From: Halosegnis marinus
GTDB taxonomy: Archaea; Halobacteriota; Halobacteria; Halobacteriales; Haloarculaceae
Assembly (NCBI RefSeq): GCF_029338355.1
Contig: NZ_CP119802.1
Span: 248,001-312,000 of the forward strand
Length of the DNA: 64,000 nt
Direction: 5' to 3'
Shown here: piece by piece, positions 36,396-45,711 of the stretch
Layout of the letters: every line of letters begins with the position of its first letter
How positions within the stretch are numbered: the stretch's first letter is position 1
The notes under the pieces: model-generated
What the model saw: only the letters and a program-made list of their open reading frames with translations
The model's database searches: none
Told to the model about the DNA's origin: nothing
Made by a program: the position numbers and the translations under genes

Positions 36396-37010
36396 CTACC
36401 CGGCGCGCTCCGCGACCAGCACGCCGACCTGCTCGTGGACCATCTCGACGGCGGTGAGGACGAAGCCGGCGTCGGTGAGCGCGTCCGCGAGCACCCCCAC
36501 GGTGGCGGGGTCGTCCACCTCGGGGGAGTAGAACGGTTCCGAGGGGTCGGCCTCGCCGAACAGCATCACGTCGCCCAGCACGAACGTGTGCGGGCCGAGG
36601 CCGGCGATGACCTCGATGGCCTCGCGCTTCTCGTCGTCGGAGAGGTGGTGCATGGCGAAGTTCGAGACGACCACGTCCGCGGGGCCGTCGTAGTCGGGGT
36701 CGCGGAACTCCCCGTAGCCGAACTCGACGTTCGTCAGGCCCGCCTCCTCTGCCTTCGCGCGGGCCTGGTTCATCATGCCCTCGCTGATGTCCCGGCCGAC
36801 GACGCGGGCGGCGTCGCCCGCGAGCGCGAGGCCGATGGCGCCCGTCCCGCAGCCGAGGTCGAGCACCGTCCCGTCGGGCGAGAGCGCGTCCCGGGCGTGG
36901 TCGATGACGAGGCTCGCACAGGCCTCGTACTCGTCGCTGTTCTGTCCCTCGTCGTAGTCGCCGGCGTACTCGTCGAACCGCGCGGCGTGTTCCTCAACGG
37001 TCCGTTTCAT
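36396..37010 (-). CDS. Class I SAM-dependent methyltransferase
   Basis: 204 residues with motif I VLDLGCGTGAIGLALAG (about 49-65), DVVVSNFAMHHLSDDE (motif IV-like) and a C-terminal sheet. It starts 17 bases inside the RNase P Rpp30 gene. The motif set is generic, so the substrate (tRNA, small molecule or protein) is open; the neighbour hints at RNA. Confidence 0.75.
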   Translation of the reverse strand: MKRTVEEHAARFDEYAGDYDEGQNSDEYEACASLVIDHARDALSPDGTVLDLGCGTGAIGLALAGDAARVVGRDISEGMMNQARAKAEEAGLTNVEFGYGEFRDPDYDGPADVVVSNFAMHHLSDDEKREAIEVIAGLGPHTFVLGDVMLFGEADPSEPFYSPEVDDPATVGVLADALTDAGFVLTAVEMVHEQVGVLVAERAG

Positions 37011-37698
37011 CGTCCTCGGTTCGGACCCCCGGCTCTATGAAGGAGTCGGACGCGACCTCCCGGTTGCGCGCCGCGACCCGACCCCACTCCCGGAGGCCCT
37101 CGCGGGTCCACTCGGGGTCGAAGCCGGCCCGTTCCGCGAGCGCGACCAGTTCGCGGGGCGCGCGCAGTTCGAGGTGCGACGCGGGGTTCGCGCTCACGAC
37201 GTACGGCGCGTCGTAGTAGCCGACTACCTCGCGGAGTTTCCGGAGCGCGGCGAGCGTCCGCACGCGGGAGCCGCCGTCGTCGCGGAGGACGGCCCCGAAG
37301 TCGAACTCGATGCGGACGCCGTTGCGCTTCGCGGCCTTCGCGAGCACGTGGTTGAAGCCGCCGTCGTCGCGCGTCGGGTGGGCGAGCACGTCCACGCGCT
37401 CGCTCTCGCAGGCGAAGCGGTTCGTCGCGTCGTCGCCCCCGTGGACGGCGACGAGCGTGCGCTCCTCCCGGTAGCGCTTCACGAGCGAGGCGAGCTGCGA
37501 GCGGTCGTCCGTGCGGAGCTCGATGGCGTCCACGACGTCCACGTCGTACTCGTCGGCGACGGCCGCGCGGTCGTAGTCGGCCTGCCGGTCGCCGTGGTTG
37601 CGGACGACGACGCCCTCGTAGCCGTACTCGGCGGCGGTCAGGGCGTGGCGGGCGACGGTCGCGTCGCCGTCGGGGTGCGCGTGGACGCCCTCGTACAT
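36994..37698 (-). CDS. rnp3: RNase P protein component 3 (Rpp30)
   Basis: 234 residues, PHP-like TIM barrel of the archaeal RNase P Rpp30 family: MYEGVHAHPDGD at the start, RNHGD, VDVLAHPTRDDGGFNHVLAK, GVRIEFDFGAVL and VVSANPASHLELRAPRELVA. It works with Pop5 (Rnp2) in tRNA 5' processing; rnp2, often next door, is not here. An acidic tail (EPGVRTEDDETDR) overlaps the downstream methyltransferase start. Confidence 0.88.
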   Translation of the reverse strand: MYEGVHAHPDGDATVARHALTAAEYGYEGVVVRNHGDRQADYDRAAVADEYDVDVVDAIELRTDDRSQLASLVKRYREERTLVAVHGGDDATNRFACESERVDVLAHPTRDDGGFNHVLAKAAKRNGVRIEFDFGAVLRDDGGSRVRTLAALRKLREVVGYYDAPYVVSANPASHLELRAPRELVALAERAGFDPEWTREGLREWGRVAARNREVASDSFIEPGVRTEDDETDR

Positions 37699-37731
37699 AC
37701 CCGGCCGTCGCCGCGCGGGGACAAAGGGCTT

Positions 37732-38547
37732 TCAGTACACCGAGGCGAGGAACTCCCGCAGGGCCTCGTTCGTCGCTTCGGGGTTCTCCAGGTTCGAGGA
37801 GTGGCCCGCCTCGGGAATCCGTGCGAGGTCGGCGCCGAGCGCGTCGGCCGTGGCCTCGGCCTTCTCCATCGCGATGCTCACGTCCTCCGTGCCGTGGGTG
37901 ACGAGCGCCGGGCAGTCGAGGTCCGCGGCCCGGTCCGTGAAGTCGTCCCGGTGGAGCCACGACGCGATCTCGTTGTGGATGGCGAGGCCCGGGTACGTGT
38001 CCCACTTGCGCGCCCACGCCTCGACGAGGCCGGGGTGCTCGGTGCGGGTCGTCTCGCCGAACAGCTGGTGTTTGGCTACCTCGACCGCCGACTCGGTGGG
38101 GTGGCCCGTCTCCTTCATCTGCTCGATGAGCGCGCCGTACTGCTCGCGGTCGGCCTCCGAGTGGGTGCCGGCGTCCGAGTCCACGAGCACGATGGCCTCG
38201 ACCCGGTCGGGGTGGTGCTCGGCGGCGCGCAGCGCCGTGAACCCGCCCATCGACATCCCGACGAGGACGGCCGACTCGATGCCGAGGCCGTCGAGCAGGG
38301 CCGCGTAGTCGTCCGCGAGGTCGTCGAGGTCGTACTCGTCGGCGTAGCGGTCGGTGCGCGCCCGGAGGTCGTAGGCGACACACCGGTAGTCGCCCGCGAG
38401 CGCGTCGAGTTGCGGGTCGAACATCGTGCGGTCCATCAGGGTCCCGTGGGCGAAGACGACCGCCGGGCCGTCGCCGACGTCCGTGGCGACGGTCGCCGGT
38501 CGCTCCGTGTAGCGGGCCGCGCCGCGGTCCTCGTTGTCGCGTGACAT
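37732..38547 (-). CDS. Alpha/beta hydrolase
   Basis: 271 residues starting at ATG 38547. FAHGTLMDRTMFDPQ (oxyanion region), nucleophile elbow GMSMGG (Ser about 96), late Asp in GTEDVS and His in EAGHSSNLENPE complete the triad. Typical of 3-oxoadipate enol-lactonase-like or carboxylesterase enzymes; the substrate is unknown. Confidence 0.8.
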   Translation of the reverse strand: MSRDNEDRGAARYTERPATVATDVGDGPAVVFAHGTLMDRTMFDPQLDALAGDYRCVAYDLRARTDRYADEYDLDDLADDYAALLDGLGIESAVLVGMSMGGFTALRAAEHHPDRVEAIVLVDSDAGTHSEADREQYGALIEQMKETGHPTESAVEVAKHQLFGETTRTEHPGLVEAWARKWDTYPGLAIHNEIASWLHRDDFTDRAADLDCPALVTHGTEDVSIAMEKAEATADALGADLARIPEAGHSSNLENPEATNEALREFLASVY

Positions 38548-38650
38548 GAACCGGAGGTGGCGGGGTCGGAGCATAAGCGTGTGGTCGGGAGGGCCGACGG
38601 CCGACCGACAGCCCACAACCCTTTTTCCGGCCGGCCGTGAGGGGGGTACA

Positions 38651-39460
38651 ATGAGCGACCTCCGCGACCTGTTGGGCGGAATCGTCGACGACGTCGACGC
38701 GATACTGCTGTTCTCGCCCAGCGGCACCTACCACGAGTCGTTCGCGGACGCGGAGGTCCCCGTAATCGTCGTCGCGGGGGAGGACACGGTCGACGCCGAG
38801 CGGTTCGTGGAACTCCCGCTGGCGTTCGCCGACGTGCGCGACCGCATCCGGTTCGGGATGGAGGGCGCGCTCGACGCCGGCTTCGTGGAGGAGGAACACG
38901 TCGTCGCCTGCGCGACCAACGTCTTCGAGGGGGCCATCGACACCGTCACGCGGGTGAACGCCGACTCCTTCTCGCGCTCGGGCGTCTACGACCTGTTCGT
39001 CGAGTCGCGTGCCGACCCGTCGGTCATCCGCGACGTGTTCGAGGTCGCCGTCGAACTGGGCAAGAAGGGGCAGAAGGGCAAGCAGGTCGGCGCGCTGTTC
39101 GTCGTCGGCGACGCCGGGAAGGTGATGAACAAGTCCCGACCGCTCTCGTACAACCCCTTCGAGAAGAGCCACGTCCACGTCGGCGACCCCATCGTGAACG
39201 TGATGCTCAAGGAGTTCTCCCGGCTGGACGGCGCGTTCGTCGTCTCCGACTCCGGGAAGATCGTGAGCGCGTACCGCTACCTCGAACCCAGCGCCGAGGG
39301 GACGGACATCCCGAAGGGGCTCGGCGCGCGCCACATGGCCGCGGCGGGCATCACCCGGGAGACGAACGCGGTCTGTATCGTGCTCTCGGAGTCCGACGGC
39401 CTCGTTCGGGCGTTCCAGGGCGGCGACCTCATCCTCGAACTCGACCCGGAGGAGTACTGA
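38651..39460 (+). CDS. dacZ: Diadenylate cyclase DacZ (c-di-AMP synthesis)
   Basis: 269 residues. The N-terminal half is a pyruvate-kinase-like alpha/beta domain. The C-terminal DAC (DisA_N) domain has the DGA motif (SRLDGAFVVSDSG) and the RHx motif (GLGARHMAAAGITRE) and ends in ESDGLVRAFQGGDLIL. It joins two ATP into c-di-AMP, which in Haloferax is essential and osmotically regulated. A mechanosensitive channel gene starts 2 bases after its stop. Confidence 0.92.
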   Translation: MSDLRDLLGGIVDDVDAILLFSPSGTYHESFADAEVPVIVVAGEDTVDAERFVELPLAFADVRDRIRFGMEGALDAGFVEEEHVVACATNVFEGAIDTVTRVNADSFSRSGVYDLFVESRADPSVIRDVFEVAVELGKKGQKGKQVGALFVVGDAGKVMNKSRPLSYNPFEKSHVHVGDPIVNVMLKEFSRLDGAFVVSDSGKIVSAYRYLEPSAEGTDIPKGLGARHMAAAGITRETNAVCIVLSESDGLVRAFQGGDLILELDPEEY

Positions 39461-39462
39461 CC

Positions 39463-40266
39463 GTGCCCCACGACGCCGGCGGAACGGGCCTCGACGCGAC
39501 GCTTCACCGGCTGCTCGCCGACCGCTTCGAGCTGTTCGTCGGCATCGTCGTGTTCCTGCTCGCGCTCGTCGCGGGGGTACTCACGCGCCGGTACGTCCGG
39601 CGCCTGCTCCGGGGACTCGACGTCCCGACGGCCGTGGAGGGAACGCCGTTCGAGCGGACGGCACAGCGGCTCGGCACCTCGACCGTCGGCCTGCTCGCGA
39701 ACCTCTGTGGGCTGTTCGTCCTCGTCGTCGGCGGACTGGTCGCGCTCCGGCTCGTCAACGCCCTCCCGCAGGACCTGCTCACGACCCGGCTGACGGACTT
39801 CTTCCGGCAGCTGTTCATCGCGGTCATCGTCCTCATCGTCGGCGTCATCACGGGCGACAAGCTCGACCTCTACGTCCGCGAGCGGCTCCGGAGCGTGAAG
39901 GTGCCCGAGGCGGGTATCGTCCCGACGCTGGCGAAGTACAGCGTCTTCTACGTCGCGGCGCTCGTCGCGCTCTCACAGCTCGGCGTCGCCACGCTCCCCC
40001 TGCTCGTGTTGCTCGCCGCCTACGCGTTCGGCCTCGTCCTCCTCGGCGGGCTGGCGACGAAGGACCTGCTCGCGTCGGCGGCCGCGGGCGTCTATCTCCT
40101 GCTGACGGAGCCGTACGCCATCGGCGACGAGGTGGAGGTGGACGGCCGCCGCGGCATCGTCCAGGAGGTGGACACGTTCGTCACGCGCGTCGAGGCCGAG
40201 GGCGAGGAATACGTCGTCCCGAACCACCGCGTGTTCCGGCGCGGCATCGTCGTCGTCCGGAGCTAG
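39463..40266 (+). CDS. MscS-family mechanosensitive channel
   Basis: 267 residues starting at GTG 39463. Four to five helices, then the MscS beta domain (TEPYAIGDEVEVDGRRGIVQEVDTFVT...VPNHRVFRRGIVVVRS). It stops after the beta domain, lacking the usual C-terminal alpha-beta part. Being directly coupled to dacZ, it may respond to turgor together with c-di-AMP. The stop shares CTAG with the convergent gene. Confidence 0.85.
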   Translation: MPHDAGGTGLDATLHRLLADRFELFVGIVVFLLALVAGVLTRRYVRRLLRGLDVPTAVEGTPFERTAQRLGTSTVGLLANLCGLFVLVVGGLVALRLVNALPQDLLTTRLTDFFRQLFIAVIVLIVGVITGDKLDLYVRERLRSVKVPEAGIVPTLAKYSVFYVAALVALSQLGVATLPLLVLLAAYAFGLVLLGGLATKDLLASAAAGVYLLLTEPYAIGDEVEVDGRRGIVQEVDTFVTRVEAEGEEYVVPNHRVFRRGIVVVRS

Positions 40267-40694
40267 AGCCGCCCGCTCCCGACGAGCGAGAGCGCCAGCG
40301 CCCCGAGGACGACCAGCGCCGCCGCGGCCGCCTCGGGAACCGCCGAGGAGACGTCCGCGGCGAAGCCCGCAACGAGCAACAGCGCCGCGCCCGCCGCCCG
40401 GAACGGCGTCCGGGCCAGTTGTCGCGCGAACGCCCGCACCGACCAGTAGCCGAGCGTCAGCGCGCCGGACACCGAGCGCCGCGGCGCCGGCGGGTCGGTG
40501 CGCTCGAAGCCGGCGAGGGCCGGGCGGGAAACGGCTACGAGGCGACCCGAGTGGACGCGCCGCCCCTCGGCGTCGCCGACGAGCAACAGGGTGGCCCGCC
40601 CGTCGGGCAGGCCGACGAGACGGTACACCCCCTCGGGGACGGCGGCGTCCGTGGGGGACAGGTACGCCGACACCGCCGCCGTCTCGGGGTCCAT
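40263..40694 (-). CDS. Membrane protein of unknown function
   Basis: 143 residues. A soluble N-terminal part (PEGVYRLVGLPDGRATLLLVGDAEG) is followed by an Arg-rich stretch and two C-terminal membrane helices (about 97-140). No family recognised. It meets the channel gene at a shared CTAG. Confidence 0.5.
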   Translation of the reverse strand: MDPETAAVSAYLSPTDAAVPEGVYRLVGLPDGRATLLLVGDAEGRRVHSGRLVAVSRPALAGFERTDPPAPRRSVSGALTLGYWSVRAFARQLARTPFRAAGAALLLVAGFAADVSSAVPEAAAAALVVLGALALSLVGSGRL

Positions 40695-40733
40695 GGCCGC
40701 CCTATCGCCGGCGGCGGCATAACGGTGTCCGCC

Positions 40734-41243
40734 CTACGCGTCGCGCTCGACCGGCTCCGCGGGGACGCCCGCGACCGTCACGCCCGGCGGCACGTCGTCG
40801 GCCACGAGCGACCCGGCGGCGACCTGCGCGTCCGCGCCGATCTCGACGCCGGGGAGGACGACGGCCTTCGCGCCCACCATCGCCCGCTCGCCCACGACCA
40901 CGTCGCCGAGGCGGTACTCGTCCTGCAGGAACTCGTGGCACAGCAGCACGGAGTCGTAGCCGACGATGCAGTCGTCGCGCAGGGTGACGCGCTCGGGCCA
41001 GAACACGTCCGGGGTCGCCTCCAGCCCCCACGAGACGCCCTCGCCGACGGTCGCCCCGAGCCGACGAAGCGCCCAGTTCTTCAGCCGGAGCGAGGGAGCC
41101 AGCCGCGCGACCAGCACGAACAGGTAGTTGTAGACGACCCGGAGGACGCTCTTCTCGTCGGTCCACGACCACAGGGAGTTTCGCGGCCCCTCGGTCGGGT
41201 GTCGCTCCAGCCGGTCGTACCGGGTGCCGGTGTCGTCGCTCAC
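40734..41243 (-). CDS. Hexapeptide-repeat acyltransferase
   Basis: 169 residues. Left-handed beta-helix repeats (ATVGEGVSWG, VTLRDDCIVGYDSV, VVVGERAMVGAKAVVLPGVE, IGADAQVAAGSLVADDVPPG) end with AGVPAEPV, the usual sugar O-acetyltransferase closing motif. Substrate not predictable; surface glycan modification is likely for this family. Confidence 0.8.
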   Translation of the reverse strand: MSDDTGTRYDRLERHPTEGPRNSLWSWTDEKSVLRVVYNYLFVLVARLAPSLRLKNWALRRLGATVGEGVSWGLEATPDVFWPERVTLRDDCIVGYDSVLLCHEFLQDEYRLGDVVVGERAMVGAKAVVLPGVEIGADAQVAAGSLVADDVPPGVTVAGVPAEPVERDA

Positions 41244-41268
41244 GGGCGGCCTTGGACGCCGGGGGGTT

Positions 41269-43182
41269 TCACTCTGTCCGGTCGTCGCCCGTGCGGTCGC
41301 CGGGGTCCAGCGTCTCGGCCTCGCGCTCCCGCACCCTGATGCCCTTCCCCTGCAGGTGTCGGGTACGCGACCGCGCGAAGTCCTCCTCCTCCGTGCCGCG
41401 CGTGGCGAGGACGTACATCCGCGCCTTGCCGACGGGGCGCATCGTCCGGCCCGCGCGCTGGGCGCCCTGCCGGCGGCTTCCGCCGAGGCCCGACGCGGCG
41501 ACGGCTATCTCGGCGTTCGGCAGGTCGATACCCTCGTCGCCGACCCGCGAGACGACGAGCGCGTCGCGCGGCCCGTTGCGGAACTCGTCGAACAGTTTGC
41601 GCCGGCGCGCGTGGGGCATCTCCCCGGAGACGAACGGTATCGACAGCGCCTCCGCGAACGCCTCGCCCTGCGCGATGTACTCGACGAATATCAGCGCCTT
41701 CGCGCCCGGGTGGTCGCGGAGTATCGCCCGCGTCTCGCGTATCTTCGCGGGGTTCTCCGCCGCGGCCTGTCGCCGCTCGTGGCCCGCGGCGTCGGCGTAC
41801 GCGTTCGCCGACTCGTCGTCGGCCCACGGCACCGTGCGTATCTCGATTTCGGGTTCGGCGACGTAGCCGGCGTCGAACAGCGCCGCCCAGTTCGTCCCGA
41901 TGGGCGGCCCGACGAGGGTGAATATCTCCTTCTGCTTGTCGTCCTCGCGGATGGGGGTCGCCGACAGCCCGAGGCGGTGTTTCGCCTGCAGGTCGGCCGA
42001 GCGGCGGTGGATGGGCGACGGGATGTGGTGGACCTCGTCGTAGACGATGAGCCCCCACTTCCGGTCGTCGAACAGGTGGCGGTGGCGGTCCATCCCCGCG
42101 GTCTGATAGGTAGCGACCGTGACCGGCCGTATCTCCTTTTTGCCGCCGTGGTACTCGCCGACCTGCTCGTCGGCGAGCGAGGTGTGTTCGAGGATGGTCT
42201 CCTTCCACTGGGCGGCGAGTTCCCGGCCGGGCACGAGAATCAGGGTCTCGCCCTCGATGGCGCTCATCACGCCCATCGCGGCGACGGTCTTGCCCGAGCC
42301 GGGGGGTCCGACGAGGATGCCCGAGCGCTTCTCGACGAAGCGGTTCACCCACTCGTGTTGGTAGTCGCGGAGGTCGACGCGGAGGTCGAGGGGGAGCGCC
42401 TCGCCCGTGTCGAGGTGGCGGGTGTCGAGGACGGGGTAGCCCGCCTCGTAGAGCGCGCGCTTCACCGCGGCGACCGACTCCTCCGCCACCCACGCCTCGG
42501 TGTCGGAGATGCGGGCGCGGAGTTGGCCCTCGTCCAGCTCGCGCTCGGCGATGTTGCCGAGCAGGTCCGCGTTCCGGGCTTCGAGCACGGTGTAGCCGTC
42601 CTCGTGCGAGCGGAGCCGGAACTTCCGCGCGCGCTCCCACTGGGACTTCACCCACTCCTCCAGCGCCTCGTTGCGCTCGCCGAGCGCCTGCCGCATCGTG
42701 CGTTCGAGGCCCGCGAAGTCGTCGTACGGCGCGGCCCACACGTCCTCCTCGCGCACCTCGTACACGTAGCCGTGTTCGCGGTTGGCGTCCTCCAGGTGGG
42801 CGAACTGCGAGAGCTGTGCGCGGGTGAACTGCGAGGGGGCGTCGACGACGACCTGTCTGCGCCCGGGAAAGACGACGATACGCTCGCGGTCGGCCGTCTC
42901 CTTGTAGTCGGTCGGGAACCAGACGGTCGGGTCGGCCTCCACGTCGGCGGACTCGACGCGGCCCGACCCGGCGAGGGCTTCGAGCGCGGCCAGCGCCTCG
43001 GTCTGCGTGCAGTCGAGCAGGCGCGAGAGTTCGGTCGCCGTCAGCAGCGGGCGGCCCGCCGATTCCAGCGCGTCGTAGAAGGCGTCGAGGGTGAGGTCGG
43101 GCGCGTCCCCGTCGCGGGTGTCCGGGGCCGCGTCGGCGTCGGGGGCGGCCCCCTCGTCGGGGCCGCCGTCGGAGTCGGTCAC
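41269..43182 (-). CDS. XPB/Rad25-like DNA helicase
   Basis: 637 residues. GTG 43182 (MTDSDGGPDEG...) is preferred over an upstream TTG. After an acidic start and a winged-helix-like segment (about 35-85), a damage-recognition region precedes RecA 1 with Walker A GPPGSGKTVAAMG, DEVHHIPS and LSATPIRED. RecA 2 has FVEYIAQGEAF, SRVGDEGIDLPNAEIAV and QRAGRTMRP. XPB-like helicases open DNA in repair and, in archaea, work with Bax1, which is not adjacent. Confidence 0.85.
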   Translation of the reverse strand: MTDSDGGPDEGAAPDADAAPDTRDGDAPDLTLDAFYDALESAGRPLLTATELSRLLDCTQTEALAALEALAGSGRVESADVEADPTVWFPTDYKETADRERIVVFPGRRQVVVDAPSQFTRAQLSQFAHLEDANREHGYVYEVREEDVWAAPYDDFAGLERTMRQALGERNEALEEWVKSQWERARKFRLRSHEDGYTVLEARNADLLGNIAERELDEGQLRARISDTEAWVAEESVAAVKRALYEAGYPVLDTRHLDTGEALPLDLRVDLRDYQHEWVNRFVEKRSGILVGPPGSGKTVAAMGVMSAIEGETLILVPGRELAAQWKETILEHTSLADEQVGEYHGGKKEIRPVTVATYQTAGMDRHRHLFDDRKWGLIVYDEVHHIPSPIHRRSADLQAKHRLGLSATPIREDDKQKEIFTLVGPPIGTNWAALFDAGYVAEPEIEIRTVPWADDESANAYADAAGHERRQAAAENPAKIRETRAILRDHPGAKALIFVEYIAQGEAFAEALSIPFVSGEMPHARRRKLFDEFRNGPRDALVVSRVGDEGIDLPNAEIAVAASGLGGSRRQGAQRAGRTMRPVGKARMYVLATRGTEEEDFARSRTRHLQGKGIRVREREAETLDPGDRTGDDRTE

Positions 43183-43230
43183 TACCGCTCGTAGCGCGGC
43201 GACGGACAAAAGCGGCGCGCGTCGCGGCGA

Positions 43231-44529
43231 CTACTCGCCGCGGAGTTCGGCCATGTGCTCGACGCGCCGGGCCACGAGGTCCGCCTTCCCGATGTCGTGG
43301 CGCGCGCGCAGGCCCTCCTCGCCGGCGGCGGCGAGCGCGTCCTCGGCTATCGTCTCGGCTTCGGCGATACTGTCGGCGACGCCGACGACCGCGAACGACC
43401 GGGAGGTGGTCGTGTAGACGCCGTCCTCGCGGGCGTCCACGCTGGCGTAGTAGAGCAGCGCGTCGCCGGCGCTCTCCTCGTCGATGCGGACCTTCGCGCC
43501 GGCCTTCGGGTCAGTCGGGTACCCCTCGGGGACGGCGTACTTGCAGACCGTCGCGCGCCGGTCGAAGACGAGTTCCGGGAGCGGCCGGCCGTCGCGCGCG
43601 GCGGTCACCACGTCCATGAACGGCGTGTCGAGGACCGGGAGGGTGTTCATCGCCTCCGGGTCGCCGAAGCGGGCGTTGAACTCCACGATCTTCGGGCCCT
43701 CGGCGGTGAGCATGAACTGCCCGTACAGAATCCCCTTGTACTCGGGCATCGCGTCGACCACGGCGCGGACGATATCGACGGCCGCGGCGTAGTCGCCCCG
43801 GGTCATGAAGGGGAGTTCCGGGGTCGCGTCGGAGTAACTGCCCATCCCGCCCGTGTTCGGCCCCTCGTCGCCCTCGTAGGCGCGCTTGTGGTCCTGCACG
43901 GCCGGGGCGGGCCGCACGTCGCCGTTGGCGACGAACGCCTGCACGGTGAACTCCTCGCCGACCAGCCGCTCCTCCAGGACGACGCGGTCGTACGACTCCT
44001 CGCGGAGGTACGCCTTCGCCTCCGCCGGCGTACACTGGTCCCCGATGACGCGGACGCCCTTGCCCCCGGTGAGGCCGGCGGGCTTGACCGCGAGGTCGCC
44101 GTCGTAGCCGTCGATGAAGTCGCAGGCGGCGTCGGTGTCGTCGAACACCTCGAAGGCGGGGTTGCCGGGGATTCCGTGCTCGTCGAGGAACTCCCGCTGG
44201 AAGCTCTTGTCCGTCTCGATGCGCGCCTCCGTCGAGTTCGGCGCGAACGCGTACACGCCGGCCTCGTCCAGCGCGTCGCTCACGCCCGCGGCGAGGGGTG
44301 CTTCCGGGCCGACGACGGCCACCGTCGCGTCCACCTCGTCGGCGTAGGCGACGACCGCGTCGGGGTCCGTCTCGTCGAGCGTCTCGACCCCGGCCGCGAG
44401 CGACGCGATGCCGGGGTTGCGGTTCGACGCGCAGGCGTACAGCGTCGCGTCCGACTCGGCCACCGCGCGGGCGACCGCGTGTTCGCGGCCGCCGCCGCCG
44501 ACCAAGAGGACGCGCTCGTCTCCGTACAT
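43231..44529 (-). CDS. purD: Phosphoribosylamine-glycine ligase
   Basis: 432 residues, ATP-grasp enzyme of purine synthesis making GAR. RVLLVGGGGREHAVARAV at the start, GPEAPLAAGVSDALDEAG, VKPAGLTGGKGVRV (ATP lysines), ERLVGEEFTVQAFV, HKRAYEGDEGPNTGGMGSYS and FNARFGDPEAMNTLP are diagnostic. purF lies 11 kb away, so purine genes are scattered. Confidence 0.93.
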   Translation of the reverse strand: MYGDERVLLVGGGGREHAVARAVAESDATLYACASNRNPGIASLAAGVETLDETDPDAVVAYADEVDATVAVVGPEAPLAAGVSDALDEAGVYAFAPNSTEARIETDKSFQREFLDEHGIPGNPAFEVFDDTDAACDFIDGYDGDLAVKPAGLTGGKGVRVIGDQCTPAEAKAYLREESYDRVVLEERLVGEEFTVQAFVANGDVRPAPAVQDHKRAYEGDEGPNTGGMGSYSDATPELPFMTRGDYAAAVDIVRAVVDAMPEYKGILYGQFMLTAEGPKIVEFNARFGDPEAMNTLPVLDTPFMDVVTAARDGRPLPELVFDRRATVCKYAVPEGYPTDPKAGAKVRIDEESAGDALLYYASVDAREDGVYTTTSRSFAVVGVADSIAEAETIAEDALAAAGEEGLRARHDIGKADLVARRVEHMAELRGE

Positions 44530-44591
44530 ACGCGAGGGAGGACGGCACGGGAGTGTAAAGGTTGTCTCTCAACGCGGCGAGCATATACAGA

Positions 44592-44606
44592 AACGTGCCT
44601 ACTCGT
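44592..44606. repeat. Left copy of 15-bp direct repeat bounding the SDR insert
   Basis: AACGTGCCTACTCGT. Identical to 45852-45866, where it spans the stop codon and last codons of the acyl-CoA ligase gene. It marks the left end of a lower-G+C block. Confidence 0.7.
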
Positions 44607-44640
44607 TGGAATCCTCGGGCTTCGATGGTCTTCCGAGACC

Positions 44641-44657
44641 GTGCTGAATAGAGGGCG
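44641..44657 (+). repeat. Left arm of imperfect inverted repeat inside the insert
   Basis: GTGCTGAATAGAGGGCG. It matches the bottom strand of 45795-45813 apart from a two-base gap, and lies 34 bases inside the left direct repeat. Confidence 0.5.
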
Positions 44658-44680
44658 CGAGGGTATCAGCACCCCTCTCG

Positions 44681-45643
44681 CTAGTTCGGTTCAGGGAGGT
44701 CGAACGAGACCCCCGTGAGGTCTTCGGAGACGTCCCAGAGACGGCGGGCGAGTGTCTCATCGTATGACCGGTCGCTCGACGGCTGGACGACCGGGTCGCC
44801 GTACATGTTCATGAAACCGTCGGGGCCGACGTACTCGCCGCCGTCGATACTCGGGTCGAGGGCGGCGTAGAGCATCGACTCTGCGCCACGTTCGGCGCTC
44901 CGTACGATCACTGCGTTCAGGAGTCTCATCAGCAGGAGGTCGGGTCGGAATCCGCCCTGTGTGGCGCTGTGGTCCAGGAGGTTCGTCTTGGACCCACCCG
45001 GGTGGCAGCCGAGGCTCTTCACGCTCGCCTTCGCCATGCGGAGTCGACGGTCGAGTTCGTATGCAAAGAGGAGGTTCGCGAGTTTCGACTGCCCGTACGC
45101 CCCCCACGCACTGTACGACTCCTCGCCCTGAAGGTCCTCGAAGTCGATATCGGCTTTCCTGTGCCCGGCACTACTCTGCACAACGACACGGGACTCCCCC
45201 GTGGTCTGCTGTAAGACGGGGAGGAGGTGGGCGGTGAGTGCGAAGTGTCCGAGGTGGTTGACGCCGAACTGGTACTCGAATCCCTGTTCGGTCTCCGTGC
45301 GTGGGATAGCCATCACACCCGCGTTGTTACAGAGTACGTCGAGCGCGTCGTACGTCGACGTGAACCACTCGGCGAACGCCGAGACCGACTCGAGGTCCGC
45401 GAGGTCGAGCTCGTTCACTGTCAGTGACGCTCCCGGGACCTCGGCTTCGATTCGCCGTTTCGCGTCCTCGCCGCGCTCGATGCTCCGGCACGCCATCACG
45501 ACGTGTGTACCCTTCTCGGCGAGCCCCTTCGTCACCTCGAAGCCGAGTCCGCTGTTCGCCCCTGTCACCACGGCTGTCCCGACAGCAGGCAGTTCGCCAG
45601 CTACGTCGTCGACTGAATCGGTAGAATCGCGTCGTTCAGACAT
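44681..45643 (-). CDS. SDR oxidoreductase in a lower-G+C insert (retinol-dehydrogenase-like)
   Basis: 320 residues. Extended SDR-type start (TAVVTGANSGLGFEVTKGLA), CRSIERGEDAKRRI, NNAGVMAIPRTETEQGFEYQ, FGVNHLGHFALTAHLLPVL, the catalytic SSAGH and Tyr-x3-Lys in GAYGQSKLANLL. This is the pattern of retinol/WW-domain oxidoreductase-like SDRs. Codons ending in A or T are more common than in neighbours, and G+C is lower (55-67 percent in sampled lines, against about 77 percent in the adjacent ligase). Flanking repeats suggest it was acquired. Substrate unknown. Confidence 0.82.
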   Translation of the reverse strand: MSERRDSTDSVDDVAGELPAVGTAVVTGANSGLGFEVTKGLAEKGTHVVMACRSIERGEDAKRRIEAEVPGASLTVNELDLADLESVSAFAEWFTSTYDALDVLCNNAGVMAIPRTETEQGFEYQFGVNHLGHFALTAHLLPVLQQTTGESRVVVQSSAGHRKADIDFEDLQGEESYSAWGAYGQSKLANLLFAYELDRRLRMAKASVKSLGCHPGGSKTNLLDHSATQGGFRPDLLLMRLLNAVIVRSAERGAESMLYAALDPSIDGGEYVGPDGFMNMYGDPVVQPSSDRSYDETLARRLWDVSEDLTGVSFDLPEPN

Positions 45644-45711
45644 TGGTGATAGGTGCGCGGAGAGACGAAACGAGGTGCAAGCTCATATCAGCGACCATTT
45701 CGTCGGATAGC

